Below, in pieces: positions 18,579 to 26,957 of a DNA stretch of 64,000 nucleotides. The DNA comes from Pseudomonadota bacterium (GTDB lineage Bacteria; Pseudomonadota; Gammaproteobacteria; Xanthomonadales; Xanthomonadaceae). Position 1 is the first letter of the stretch. Every line of letters starts with the position of its first letter. A program made the translations under genes and the position numbers. Under the pieces are notes generated by a model. It ran no database searches. It was not told the DNA's origin and saw only the letters and a list, made by a program, of their open reading frames with translations. Where the stretch lies: NCBI GenBank assembly GCA_018240435.1, contig JAFEFT010000036.1, positions 31,028 through 95,027 of the forward strand. The letters are read 5' to 3'.

Positions 18579-19890
18579 GGTTCGTGCCCGCGGGAACGGC
18601 GGACCGCTCTTCCTCGATTTCTACTATCGCGGCGTGCGCTGCCGCGAGCAGACCGCCCTGAACGACACGTCCGAAAACCGGAAGAAGGTGCAGGCGCTGC
18701 TCAACCGCATCGAGCGGGAGATCCGGCAGGGTAGCTTCAACTATGCCGCGACGTTCCCCGGCAGCGCCCGCGCGAAGCAGTTCGCCGCCGCCGAGTCCGC
18801 GCCGACCCCGTCGCGGGCGGCGAACCAGCCGGCGACGGCATCCGTGGCCGCGCCGGCGCCGACCTTCGGGGCGTTCTGGAAGATCTGGCGCGCCGAAATG
18901 GCCCCCCAGTGGCGTCGCCTGCACCGCGAAGGCGTCGATCAGATCTTCGACAAGCACCTGGTCCCGCACTTCGGCGCCAGGAGCCTGTCCGACCTCACGA
19001 AGGCCGACGTGCTGACGTTCCGCGCCGCCCTCGCCGAGTTGCCGGGGCGCAGCGGCAAGAAGCTGTCGGCCTCGCGTATCAACAAGGTCATGACGCTGCT
19101 GCGGCAGATGCTCACCGCGGCCTCGGAGCGCTACAACACGGCCGATGTCTGCCGGGGCATCAAGCGCCTGAAGGCGCGGCGGCCGGATGTGCATCCGTTC
19201 TCCCTCGAGGAGGTCGACCGCATCCGCGTTGCGATCCGCGAGGATTTCCGCCACTACGTCACCGTGCGCTTCTTCACTGGCATGCGCACCGGCGAGGTCA
19301 ATGGGCTGAAGTGGAAGTACGTCGACTTCGAGCGGGGACTGATCGCCGTGCGCGAGGTCTTCTCCAGCGGCGAGGTCGAAGAGAACGCGAAGAACGAGAC
19401 CTCGCTGCGCGACATCCCGATGCTGCCGATCGTGCGCGAGGCGCTCGAAGCGCAGCGTGCCGCGCGGCATCCGGAAAGCGAGTACGTGTTCTGCTCGCGG
19501 GACGGCACGCCGCTCGACGCCCACAACTTCACCACCCGCGTCTGGTACCCGCTGCTGCGCTACCTGGAGATCGAGAAGCGCCGGCCGTACCAGACCCGGC
19601 ACACCACCGCGACCCTGATGCTGGCCTCGGGCGAGAACCCGGAGTGGATCGCCAGGCTCATGGGCCACGCGAACACGCAGATGCTGTTCACCGTGTACTC
19701 GCGCTTCGTGCCGAACCTCACCCGGCAGGATGGCCGCGCCATCACCGGCCTGCTCAACAGCCGTAACGGCGCTTCGCCCCCGGCAGCGGCGCCTTCGACT
19801 CCCGACCTTTCCAAGCTCAGCCGTGCCCAGCTCGAAGCCATGGTCCGGGCCATGGGCACCGCGTCCAGGGAGGACAGCCATGTCGCATGA
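18571..19890 (+). CDS. Tyrosine site-specific integrase
   Basis: A 439-residue phage/ICE-type integrase. It has an N-terminal arm-binding domain (about 1-80), an Ala/Pro linker, a SAM-like core-binding domain (about 95-190) and a catalytic domain. Catalytic residues seen are Arg239 (GMRTGEV), Arg343-His344 (YQTRHTTA), His366 (MGHAN) and the nucleophile Tyr376. As in many relatives, tyrosine-rich YQTR replaces the usual HxxR start. The gene overlaps the HTH gene before it and the HD-domain gene after it. It may have inserted DNA next to tRNA-Met at 12.66 kb, though the matching far att site was not found. Confidence 0.93.
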   Translation: MARVRARGNGGPLFLDFYYRGVRCREQTALNDTSENRKKVQALLNRIEREIRQGSFNYAATFPGSARAKQFAAAESAPTPSRAANQPATASVAAPAPTFGAFWKIWRAEMAPQWRRLHREGVDQIFDKHLVPHFGARSLSDLTKADVLTFRAALAELPGRSGKKLSASRINKVMTLLRQMLTAASERYNTADVCRGIKRLKARRPDVHPFSLEEVDRIRVAIREDFRHYVTVRFFTGMRTGEVNGLKWKYVDFERGLIAVREVFSSGEVEENAKNETSLRDIPMLPIVREALEAQRAARHPESEYVFCSRDGTPLDAHNFTTRVWYPLLRYLEIEKRRPYQTRHTTATLMLASGENPEWIARLMGHANTQMLFTVYSRFVPNLTRQDGRAITGLLNSRNGASPPAAAPSTPDLSKLSRAQLEAMVRAMGTASREDSHVA

Positions 19891-20764
19891 CCACGATCCG
19901 TGCCTGGAGGAACTGAAAGTCGACGGCGTGCTGCTCGGCACGCTGGACCAGTGGGACGCCGAAGACGTCTGCCGGCGCTGGACGATCGCCACCGGCGCGG
20001 GCTGCATGGACATCACGTTCACCACCACCGACCTCTCGCACGCGCTCGTCTCCGAACCGCTGCGGCCGTTCCGCTTCAGCGTCCTTCGCTGGATCGACGC
20101 GGACGGATCCTGCGATTCGCAGGTGTCGGGTGGTGGCACCTGGATTCCCGGTGCCCACGCCCTCGACTTCCTCCCGCCCGACGCGTGCCCGGTGACCGGC
20201 GTGCTCAGCCGGGCGAAGGAGCTGATCGCCGGCATCGTCGCCGCGCCGCTGCGCAATTTCGTCCGCGCTGTCCTCGCCGACCGCTACGTGCACCACCACT
20301 TCTGGACCATGCCGGCCTCGATGCGCCACCACCACGCCCGCCCGGGCGGGCTGGCCCTGCACAGCGTCGAGGTGGCCGAGGACATGGCCGCGCAGGGTGC
20401 GCTCACGACCACCGAGCACGACCTGGGCGTCGCCGCCGGACTCCTGCATGACATCGGCAAGGTCTGGAGCTACACGCGGGACATGTTCCCCAGCGCAGAA
20501 GGCTTGGCGATGGGCCACGAGCTGACCGGTCTGTGCCGGCTGGAACCGCACCTTCGCGAACTGGAGCACCACTGGAGCGACGGCGCCTTCGCCATGCGGG
20601 TGCTGCTCAGCGGCTGCGGCCGGGTGCGCGCGGAAGGGTCGATGCCGCTGGCCCTGCTGGCGCGCGTGCGCGCCTGCGACCAGCGCAGCTGCGAGCGCAG
20701 CGCGGGTTCCCCGAACCGACCCAGCCGCAGCTGGACGCCCGGGCCCTACGACCCACCGTTCTAG
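19880..20764 (+). CDS. HD-domain protein, TraI_2/MobH-like
   Basis: A 294-residue protein with a phosphohydrolase HD core in its centre: HHHARPGGLALHS, then the metal-binding pair in GLLHDIGKVW. The arrangement recalls the HD part of TraI_2-type relaxases of integrative elements, but the C-terminal relaxase region is lacking. It could also be a stand-alone nucleotide or cyclic-nucleotide phosphohydrolase. The start overlaps the integrase end by 11 bases, so it belongs to the same transcript. Proline- and serine-rich residues close the C-terminus. Confidence 0.75.
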   Translation: MSHDHDPCLEELKVDGVLLGTLDQWDAEDVCRRWTIATGAGCMDITFTTTDLSHALVSEPLRPFRFSVLRWIDADGSCDSQVSGGGTWIPGAHALDFLPPDACPVTGVLSRAKELIAGIVAAPLRNFVRAVLADRYVHHHFWTMPASMRHHHARPGGLALHSVEVAEDMAAQGALTTTEHDLGVAAGLLHDIGKVWSYTRDMFPSAEGLAMGHELTGLCRLEPHLRELEHHWSDGAFAMRVLLSGCGRVRAEGSMPLALLARVRACDQRSCERSAGSPNRPSRSWTPGPYDPPF

Positions 20765-20855
20765 GCCGCGCAAAACCCTGCGCAACTCGGACCCCGTCGC
20801 GGCCCGTGCGACGGTTTCCGGGCATCAACGTCATCAACAATCCGAGGAGAAGCAC

Positions 20856-21140
20856 ATGACGACCGCAGTCGAGAGGACCCGGGCCCTGCTCTGGGGAGGC
20901 GCCTTCCTGATGGAAGTCGCAAGGGACAAGAGCCTTCCGCTGACCCTGCGCCGGCAGGCGGTGGTGATCGCCCGCCACTTCCCGACGATCGAGCAGATCG
21001 CGGCGATGGCGCGGTTGCGGCCCGTGGACTTCCACGGAACCGGGCTGGCTTCCCCCGATGAGATCCCGCCCGACACCGACATCGGCAAGTTCGGTCCGCT
21101 CAAGGCGTCCACCCGGCTGGCATGGCCGGAGGAAGGCTGA
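20856..21140 (+). CDS. BPSL0761-like small protein, copy 1
   Basis: A 94-residue soluble protein starting MTTAVERTRALLWGGAFL. It matches small conserved proteins, called BPSL0761 family, that sit near integrases in proteobacterial islands. No function is known. A strong ribosome site (gaggaga) precedes it. A second copy starts 70 bp after its stop and differs mainly in the C-terminal half. Confidence 0.7.
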   Translation: MTTAVERTRALLWGGAFLMEVARDKSLPLTLRRQAVVIARHFPTIEQIAAMARLRPVDFHGTGLASPDEIPPDTDIGKFGPLKASTRLAWPEEG

Positions 21141-21210
21141 CGGCTTCACGGCCGGTCCCACGTCCGGCCTTTCACGACACCACGTTTCCCACCCGTACAG
21201 GAGAAACAAC

Positions 21211-21489
21211 ATGACGACCGCAGTCGAGAGGACCCAGGCCCTGCTCTGGGGTGGCGCATTCCTGATCGAAGTGGCACGCAACAAGGACCTGCCCCTGGAG
21301 ATCCGCCGTCAGGCCACGAACATCGCCCGGCACTTTCCGACGATCGAGGACATCGAGTCGATGGCCATGACGCAGAACAGCGATCCCTCCGGGCTCGAGA
21401 TGGCTTCGCCCGAGGAGATGGGCCCTGACACCCGGATGGGCAAGTTCGGCCCGCTGAGGTGGAACACCCGACTGGGATGGCCGGAATAA
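21211..21489 (+). CDS. BPSL0761-like small protein, copy 2
   Basis: A 92-residue paralogue of the preceding gene. The first eight residues are identical, and the helix RRQA-x3-IARHFPTIE-x2 and the end GKFGPL-x3-TRL-x-WPE are shared. The pair arose by tandem duplication and then diverged. The ribosome site is aggag. Function is unknown. Confidence 0.7.
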   Translation: MTTAVERTQALLWGGAFLIEVARNKDLPLEIRRQATNIARHFPTIEDIESMAMTQNSDPSGLEMASPEEMGPDTRMGKFGPLRWNTRLGWPE

Positions 21490-21559
21490 GGCTGATCGGT
21501 GTCCGGAGCCGGTCGCGCCCGGGGTCGGCTGCACGGCAGTAGTCAGGCGGCCTTGGGAC

Positions 21560-21787
21560 TCAGCGCGAGCCTTCCGCCTCGCGCAGCAGTTCCCACAGCG
21601 GTGTACGCAAGCCCTTGGCCACCTTCTGCATCGTGTCGAGCTGCAGGTTCTTCTCGCCCCGCTCGATCGCGCTGTAGTAGGTCCGGTGCATGCCGATGGC
21701 GTCGGCAAAGCTTTCCTGGCTGTGGTCGAGGGCCTCACGGCGCTTCCGGAAGGCGCGGCCGAGGCGCTCAAGGAGGGTGGCGTCCAT
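21560..21787 (-). CDS. XRE-family transcriptional regulator
   Basis: A 75-residue helix-turn-helix protein of the Cro/CI class. The reading unit is SQESFADAIGMHRTYYSAIERGEKNL, then MQKVAKGLRTPLWELL. The ATG at 21785-21787 is chosen over an upstream GTG. It is convergent with the BPSL0761-like pair and divergent from the exported protein at 21.9 kb. Its target is unknown; an element regulator is the simplest reading. Confidence 0.85.
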   Translation of the reverse strand: MDATLLERLGRAFRKRREALDHSQESFADAIGMHRTYYSAIERGEKNLQLDTMQKVAKGLRTPLWELLREAEGSR

Positions 21788-21936
21788 AGACGACACCCTA
21801 GAAACAGACGACTTTAAGCTCTACAGAGTCATAGATAGACTACCTATAGGTTCCATCGCAGACCGCGGCCAGGGAGCGGATACCTCGCTCCCGGGGGGCT
21901 CTGCGACCCCACCCCATTTCTGAAGGAACAGGCCGA

Positions 21937-23232
21937 ATGATCTTGATGCCACGCTTGATGGCGATCGCCTTGATAGCGGCGCTCAGTGCACCCGCTGTCG
22001 CCCAGACGACTGCGTCGGAACCCGCTCAACCTCAGGTGGCGCCTTCGACGGAAGCGGACATTCCGCCTTCGGCCGAAGAGCAACAGATGCTCGTGGCCGT
22101 GAGGAAGCAGTGGAAGGCGCAGGGCCTTGGGGCAATGACCCCGGAACAGGAAGCCGCGATGCTGCGCAAGTTTCGGCAGATGCGCGGCAACATTGCAGCG
22201 AACATGACGATGATGCGCATGGCGGCCGGTGCCGGGACGGCGCAGCCGGCCGCGCCTGCAGTCGCGGCGGCTCCGATTCCGCCGACCACGGTTGCCACGA
22301 AGCACGATTACGCCAGGCCCACGACCTTCAGCGATCCCTTCGCCGGTTTCCTGGTCAATGGCAGATCCTGGGTCGATCCAGCCGGTAATCCGTTTGCGTT
22401 CTCGGTGGGCGGTGGCCGTTATGCCTACCAGATGTTTGCGGGCAATCGCACCACCGGCGACATGACGTACATGATCAAGTCGGGCCAGCCCGGCCACTAT
22501 CTGGTTCGGTCCGCGAACGCAAATTCGCCCGAGGCTCCCGTCACCATCGGGACCCTCGTACAAACGCCAGCCAATGGCTGGGAGTTCACGCCGCCGGAGG
22601 GTGGCACGGTGGCCGGCCAATCGGTCTTCATGCTGGATGATGGCCTTCTCATGGCAAGGGTCGATACGGTGTTCCGGTACCGCCCGGGCGCAGCTCTGCA
22701 GACCATTCCCTTGCCGCCGGGCTTTGCTCTGTTCGGAAACCAGCGAGGTGACGTTGGCTCGACCCACGTCGTGGCGATCTTCCGTGCTCACGGCGCCAAT
22801 CACACGGTCTTCCACGAGTTCAAGTCCATCGCCGGCAAGAGCGAGGATTCGGACCTTGCGCTCTTCAACATCGACACCGGCCAGCTATTTCCCTTGAAGC
22901 GAACCGTCGACGACACGCTGACGAACAAGATGTTCGACGGTTACGGCAATCCCATTCCCAGCTTCTACCTGTGGTCGATCTACTGGTACGCGACGCCTGA
23001 TGGCCCCATGGCCGTCGCATTCGAGCACGATGCCAATGAGGTCGTGGCGATCGACCTGACCAACGATCGCCGCGTCACGCTTTTCTCGCGATCGCTGGGG
23101 ATCACAGAGTTTCACGCAACCCAGGGTCCGGACGGCCATGTATCCGTCGAGGCGAGCTGGATGTTCAAGAAGCACGAGGCGCCTGACGTGGGCGCCATTC
23201 TCGCCGGCAAGGCGCCGGTTCCGACTTACTGA
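21937..23232 (+). CDS. Secreted protein of unknown function
   Basis: A 431-residue protein with a clear signal peptide (LMAIALIAALSAPAVAQ), an Ala/Pro-rich low-complexity stretch to about residue 120, then a globular domain rich in beta-strand. Phrases such as DIDLTNDRRVTLFSRS and VFMLDDGLLMARVDTV suggest a propeller or beta-sandwich, but no known family is recognised. The start follows aaggaac. The next gene, a small lipoprotein, lies about 110 bp downstream on the same strand, and the two may form an exported pair. Confidence 0.65.
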   Translation: MILMPRLMAIALIAALSAPAVAQTTASEPAQPQVAPSTEADIPPSAEEQQMLVAVRKQWKAQGLGAMTPEQEAAMLRKFRQMRGNIAANMTMMRMAAGAGTAQPAAPAVAAAPIPPTTVATKHDYARPTTFSDPFAGFLVNGRSWVDPAGNPFAFSVGGGRYAYQMFAGNRTTGDMTYMIKSGQPGHYLVRSANANSPEAPVTIGTLVQTPANGWEFTPPEGGTVAGQSVFMLDDGLLMARVDTVFRYRPGAALQTIPLPPGFALFGNQRGDVGSTHVVAIFRAHGANHTVFHEFKSIAGKSEDSDLALFNIDTGQLFPLKRTVDDTLTNKMFDGYGNPIPSFYLWSIYWYATPDGPMAVAFEHDANEVVAIDLTNDRRVTLFSRSLGITEFHATQGPDGHVSVEASWMFKKHEAPDVGAILAGKAPVPTY

Positions 23233-23338
23233 TCGCATAGCGATTTCTTCGGGTCGATAAACCCGGGCGGCCGGGGCGCGCCGTACACAGCGCGTCCAGT
23301 TGCCAAATGTCCTTTACTCAATCCAACCCGGAGAAGCG

Positions 23339-23710
23339 ATGCGTACCTCACCATCTGTCATGTCTTCAGCGTTGTGCCTGCTTGTCGCTGCGTGCGCGCA
23401 GCAAGGATCCGGTTCAACTGCAACGGCGCCAAGCGCGTCCGCAACGACGGCTTCTGCGGCGGCGCCGGTCGATGGGCACCTCTGCCAAGTCAAGAATTGG
23501 CATTACGACGACGTTGCAGCTGCGTGCAAGCCCGGGCAAAAGGTCATCTTTGTGCCCGACAGTTTCGGCAATGAACAGCTGCCTGTCATCTTCGCAGCCG
23601 TCAATTGCGACCTGCGCTACTCGGTTGCGCTCACCACGGGCGCTGTCACGTGCATCTATCATCCGATCGTTCCAGACACAGCGGCGCCTGCCTCGGCGTC
23701 GAAGTCCTGA
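23339..23710 (+). CDS. Small putative lipoprotein
   Basis: A 123-residue protein with a lipobox (LLVAAC) ending at Cys19, followed by a Ser/Thr/Ala-rich tether. A small C-terminal domain has three further cysteines (HLCQVKNW, AACKPGQ, VNCDLRY). I do not recognise the family. The lipid anchor suggests an outer membrane or periplasmic location. Ribosome site ggagaag. Confidence 0.6.
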   Translation: MRTSPSVMSSALCLLVAACAQQGSGSTATAPSASATTASAAAPVDGHLCQVKNWHYDDVAAACKPGQKVIFVPDSFGNEQLPVIFAAVNCDLRYSVALTTGAVTCIYHPIVPDTAAPASASKS

Positions 23711-23800
23711 CGAATCGATGCCGCGACACGTTCGTGCAGGCCGACGCCGCCGTGTCTCGTGACGCCAGATGCAACGATCAACCCCTCAGAGGCTGCCGTC

Positions 23801-24019
23801 ATGAAGGACAAGCCCGATCTTCGCTTGGTGGTCAGTCAGGGTGGTCGCAAGGAACTGGGAAGGCAGATGATTCGCGCGCATCTGGAACACCGGCTCGAGG
23901 ATGCCCGGGCTCTTGTCGACCGCATCGCGTACCGTGCCCCGCTAAAGTCTGTCGACCCGCGAGAACCGCCTGATTCGGACGCAACCGGGATGCCCACTGC
24001 GGACGATCCGACGAAGTGA
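23801..24019 (+). CDS. Small conserved protein, KELGRQM type, copy 1
   Basis: A 72-residue basic protein with the core RKELGRQMIRAHLEHRLEDA and then RALVDRIAYRA. A second copy lies at 25.6 kb, on the far side of the TraB-like gene. No family was recognised. A GTG 42 bases upstream in the same frame is an alternative start, but the ATG has a better ribosome site (agagg). Confidence 0.55.
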   Translation: MKDKPDLRLVVSQGGRKELGRQMIRAHLEHRLEDARALVDRIAYRAPLKSVDPREPPDSDATGMPTADDPTK

Positions 24020-24454
24020 TGCAATGTCCGAGTTGAGCCGGCTTCGTTCCTGGGTAGCCGCCTCTGCCGACCCAGGTCCGACGCCGGACGGTTCAAGTGG
24101 ACGGCGAAACTGCTCGAGGAACCAGGTTGGCAGCGAATGCCGGAACACCCGCGCAGAAAGAGCCAGGACAATTGTTTGGTTGCGATTGACGCAGGTGACG
24201 TCAGTTGAGGCGGCCGCTCCCGGCGGCAAGGCAACTGAAGCAGCCGCTTCGTCAGCACAGGTCGCTGCAAATGTGCGCAGTCCTCGTGAGACGCCGGGCA
24301 GGCCTTCCGATGGACGGGCAGCAATCTGGTCGATCTCGACCCTCGGGAACCAGCGCTCGAGCGTCCCCGGATGAACCATTGAACCCGCCACGAGGTCCAT
24401 CCCCACATCGCCCCTTCCGCAGCTCCACACACCGTTTCTCTCACGAGGCTCTTG
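24020..24454. other. Gene-free stretch
   Basis: About 435 bases with no credible gene, hairpin or promoter that I can support. Confidence 0.4.
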
Positions 24455-25498
24455 ATGTCGAAGTCGATCGCACCGCTTGTCGCCGTCCTCTTGCTCGCGG
24501 CGCCGCCGTACAGCGATGCCATGCCGGCCCAAACCGGCTCGGCCGTCCACGCATCGAAGGAGGCGATGCCAGCATCGCCGGCCACCTCTGCGCCGGAAGC
24601 CAAGAGCCTGGATCCGATCGTGGTGACCGTCGCAAAGCCTTACATCTGGACGTTCCAGAAGGGCAATAGCAAGGTGCTGGTGCTCGGGACGGTGTATCCG
24701 GAACCCGAGGGACTTACCTTCATGCCCGGCGGCATCCGCAGCGCGCTCGCCCAGTCGGGCGCTGTCATCGGGTCGCCGTGGTTCCGCTTCGACGCCAAGG
24801 TCAGCCTCTTCAGCGCCCTGTCGGTCTGGCACGAAGCCAGCGGCGCCAAGTACCTGCCCGATGGCAAGCACCTGGCGGATGTCCTGTCGCCCGCGGACCT
24901 GCAGCAGTGGAACGAACTGAAGGCGCAGTACAAGCCGGCTGGCGACGTCGATCGCATGCGACCGATGTACGCAGGCTGGAAGCTGTACGAGGCCGTGCTC
25001 AGGCATTCCGGCGTGGCGGTCGACTCGTCCATCGCCGGCTTGATCAAGGCCGAGGCGGACAGGCGCGGCATCCCGATGGTCGACGCCATGTTCCACTGGA
25101 CCATCAAGGATCCCAAGACCGCCGCGCGCGCCTTCGAGCCCAGCCCGGAGGCGGACCTGGCCTGCTTCGAGTCCATCCTCCACGGCATCCAGGGCGTACC
25201 GGATGCCTCGCGCACCATGGCCGCGGCGTGGGCCGTCGGCGACGTCGACACGATGAAGGCCTACCTGGGCACGCACACGCTCCCGCGCCCATGCTGGGCA
25301 ACCGCCACCCAGGAAGCCGTCGCCGTGCAACAGGGACTGGACCGTGACGCGGAGGTCCGCAAGGCGTGGCTGACCGCCTTCGACGCGGCCGCGACCAAGT
25401 ATCCGGTTGTCTTCACCACGGCATCTGTCCAGGACATCGTCCACCCGGCTCGCCAGGTCGAGTGGCTGATGCAGGAGGGTTACGTCGAGGTACCCTGA
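24455..25498 (+). CDS. TraB/GumN-like exported protein
   Basis: A 347-residue protein with an N-terminal signal peptide (SKSIAPLVAVLLLAAPPYSDA). The TraB/GumN-type domain begins WTFQKGNSKVLVLGTVYPEP, where canonical members read GTxH; the histidine is absent here. Later parts keep the family pattern (GIPMVDAMFHW, and a C-terminal region near YPVVFTTASVQDIV). Members are predicted periplasmic metalloproteases or haem/metal binders. The loss of the GTxH histidine makes catalysis uncertain. It is flanked by the two copies of a small KELGRQM-type gene. Confidence 0.7.
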   Translation: MSKSIAPLVAVLLLAAPPYSDAMPAQTGSAVHASKEAMPASPATSAPEAKSLDPIVVTVAKPYIWTFQKGNSKVLVLGTVYPEPEGLTFMPGGIRSALAQSGAVIGSPWFRFDAKVSLFSALSVWHEASGAKYLPDGKHLADVLSPADLQQWNELKAQYKPAGDVDRMRPMYAGWKLYEAVLRHSGVAVDSSIAGLIKAEADRRGIPMVDAMFHWTIKDPKTAARAFEPSPEADLACFESILHGIQGVPDASRTMAAAWAVGDVDTMKAYLGTHTLPRPCWATATQEAVAVQQGLDRDAEVRKAWLTAFDAAATKYPVVFTTASVQDIVHPARQVEWLMQEGYVEVP

Positions 25499-25620
25499 AG
25501 GCGAACTGCGCTGTCACCGTCCTTACGCATGCACGGGCGGCCGGGCTGCTGATTCGCATTGCGGCGACGAGAAATCATGACGGCGATCGTGCCGTCACTG
25601 ACCGCAAAGGAGCAGGCATC

Positions 25621-25830
25621 GTGGCCAAGGTCGATCACCAACTGCGTGTCGTCGCGGGTGATGGCAAGGAATTGGGGCGGCAGATGCTCCGCGTGCACCT
25701 CGACCGCCGGTACGAGGAGGCACGTGCACTGGTCGACCGCATCGCGCACCGCGCGAGCCTCACGCTGATCGACCGACGGCAGCCGACCATCGCGGCGTCC
25801 GATGGCGAGGGCAAGAATCCCAAACCATAG
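25621..25830 (+). CDS. Small conserved protein, KELGRQM type, copy 2
   Basis: A 69-residue paralogue of the gene at 23.8 kb, sharing GKELGRQM-L/I-R-HL and ALVDRIAHRA. It starts with GTG at 25621 behind aaaggag. The pair brackets the TraB-like gene, so a duplication event or a repeated module is likely. Function is unknown. Confidence 0.55.
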   Translation: MAKVDHQLRVVAGDGKELGRQMLRVHLDRRYEEARALVDRIAHRASLTLIDRRQPTIAASDGEGKNPKP

Positions 25831-26077
25831 CGGGACCCCGACACGCGCTCAGTACTGCAGGATCGAGGCGCATGCGGATCCGGTATCGCTCTCGATGCGC
25901 GCCGGACAGTGATTCTGTCACCCGCGACGTCATCGCAAGTTCGCCAATCGGCGATGTTCGGCCCCGATGCGCCGTTCGCGAGTGGCAGATCTGCAGTCCG
26001 GGACACAAAGAAAGAGGGCGATGCAGGCCCGCCAAGCGCCGGGCCTGCATCCATCCGCTAACCGATGGCAATTCCCA

Positions 26078-26434
26078 TCACGCCTTGGCGCGCCTGCGAG
26101 TGACAAACCTGTCGGCCGCCATGCGCTTTGCCTCCTGAAAAAACGTGTCGGCAACGCTCCACTGGTCCGAGAAGCCGTGATTGCCATGGCCTTCGCCGTC
26201 GAATTCGCACAGGCAGTGCGAGCCGGTGCCGGGCGACGGGAACACGTTCACCTCCGAGGAGACAAAGTAGACCGGCTCGTGGGTCGAGTTATCGAACACA
26301 CCCAGCAGGTAGGCGTACCGGATCGACCCGACCTGCTCGATCGTGTCCCACATCATCATGGTGTGGTTCTTGCCCAGGGGTCGGACGTCGACCCGGTTCA
26401 TTCGCCCCACATGGGGCACGTGCTGCATGGTCAT
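26078..26434 (-). CDS. Hypothetical protein
   Basis: A 118-residue soluble protein rich in aromatic and histidine residues (NHTMMMWDTIEQVGSIRYAYLLG), with a basic tail RRRAKA. Ribosome site ggag, 6 bases before the ATG. I recognise no family. It stands alone on the minus strand between two gene-free gaps. Confidence 0.5.
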   Translation of the reverse strand: MTMQHVPHVGRMNRVDVRPLGKNHTMMMWDTIEQVGSIRYAYLLGVFDNSTHEPVYFVSSEVNVFPSPGTGSHCLCEFDGEGHGNHGFSDQWSVADTFFQEAKRMAADRFVTRRRAKA

Positions 26435-26957
26435 TTGGAACTCCGTGGATTGGAAGACAGGGCGGATTTCAGTGAACGGGTCCGCCCCAGGTGCGTGCAG
26501 GTGACCCGTTCACGCCGGGCATTTCGCCAGGCCACGGGTGTCATGGACCTCGTGACAGGGTGAAAGCCGGCAGTTGTCATTCCACAGGGTTTTGCAGCTC
26601 ATCCTCACCGGAGCAGGTGCTATTTCGCACCTCTTATCAGGGGACAATCTGGGCCGGTCCGGGGTATGGCACCGGCTACCTGGCACCGAGGGATGGGCCT
26701 GATCAGGCGCTACGCAAGCTCACCGACTTGCTACCTTTCTGCCGGACAGTCGTGGCGTTCTACATTGCGGACTTCACCCGGTCCGCACGCACGGTCAGGC
26801 CCCTACTTCGTCCCTGATCGACTTCTGGGTCTCCCGGCCAACTAACACGGATGCGCAGGTCTCGGCGAGAAGCTGTCAGCGGCACCAGGTCAAGGCGTTC
26901 GTGCGATCGCCGGCACTCGCGCGGAAAGTCCAAAGCGACGGCGCGCCGGCGCGAGGC
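26435..26957. other. Gene-free stretch
   Basis: About 520 bases where short open frames occur on both strands but none has a good start, a family match or coherent codon use. Confidence 0.4.

Noticed and set aside
23942..25444. 500-residue minus-strand frame opposite the TraB-like gene
   Set aside because: Composition is that of an antisense shadow; the plus-strand frame has a signal peptide and family features.
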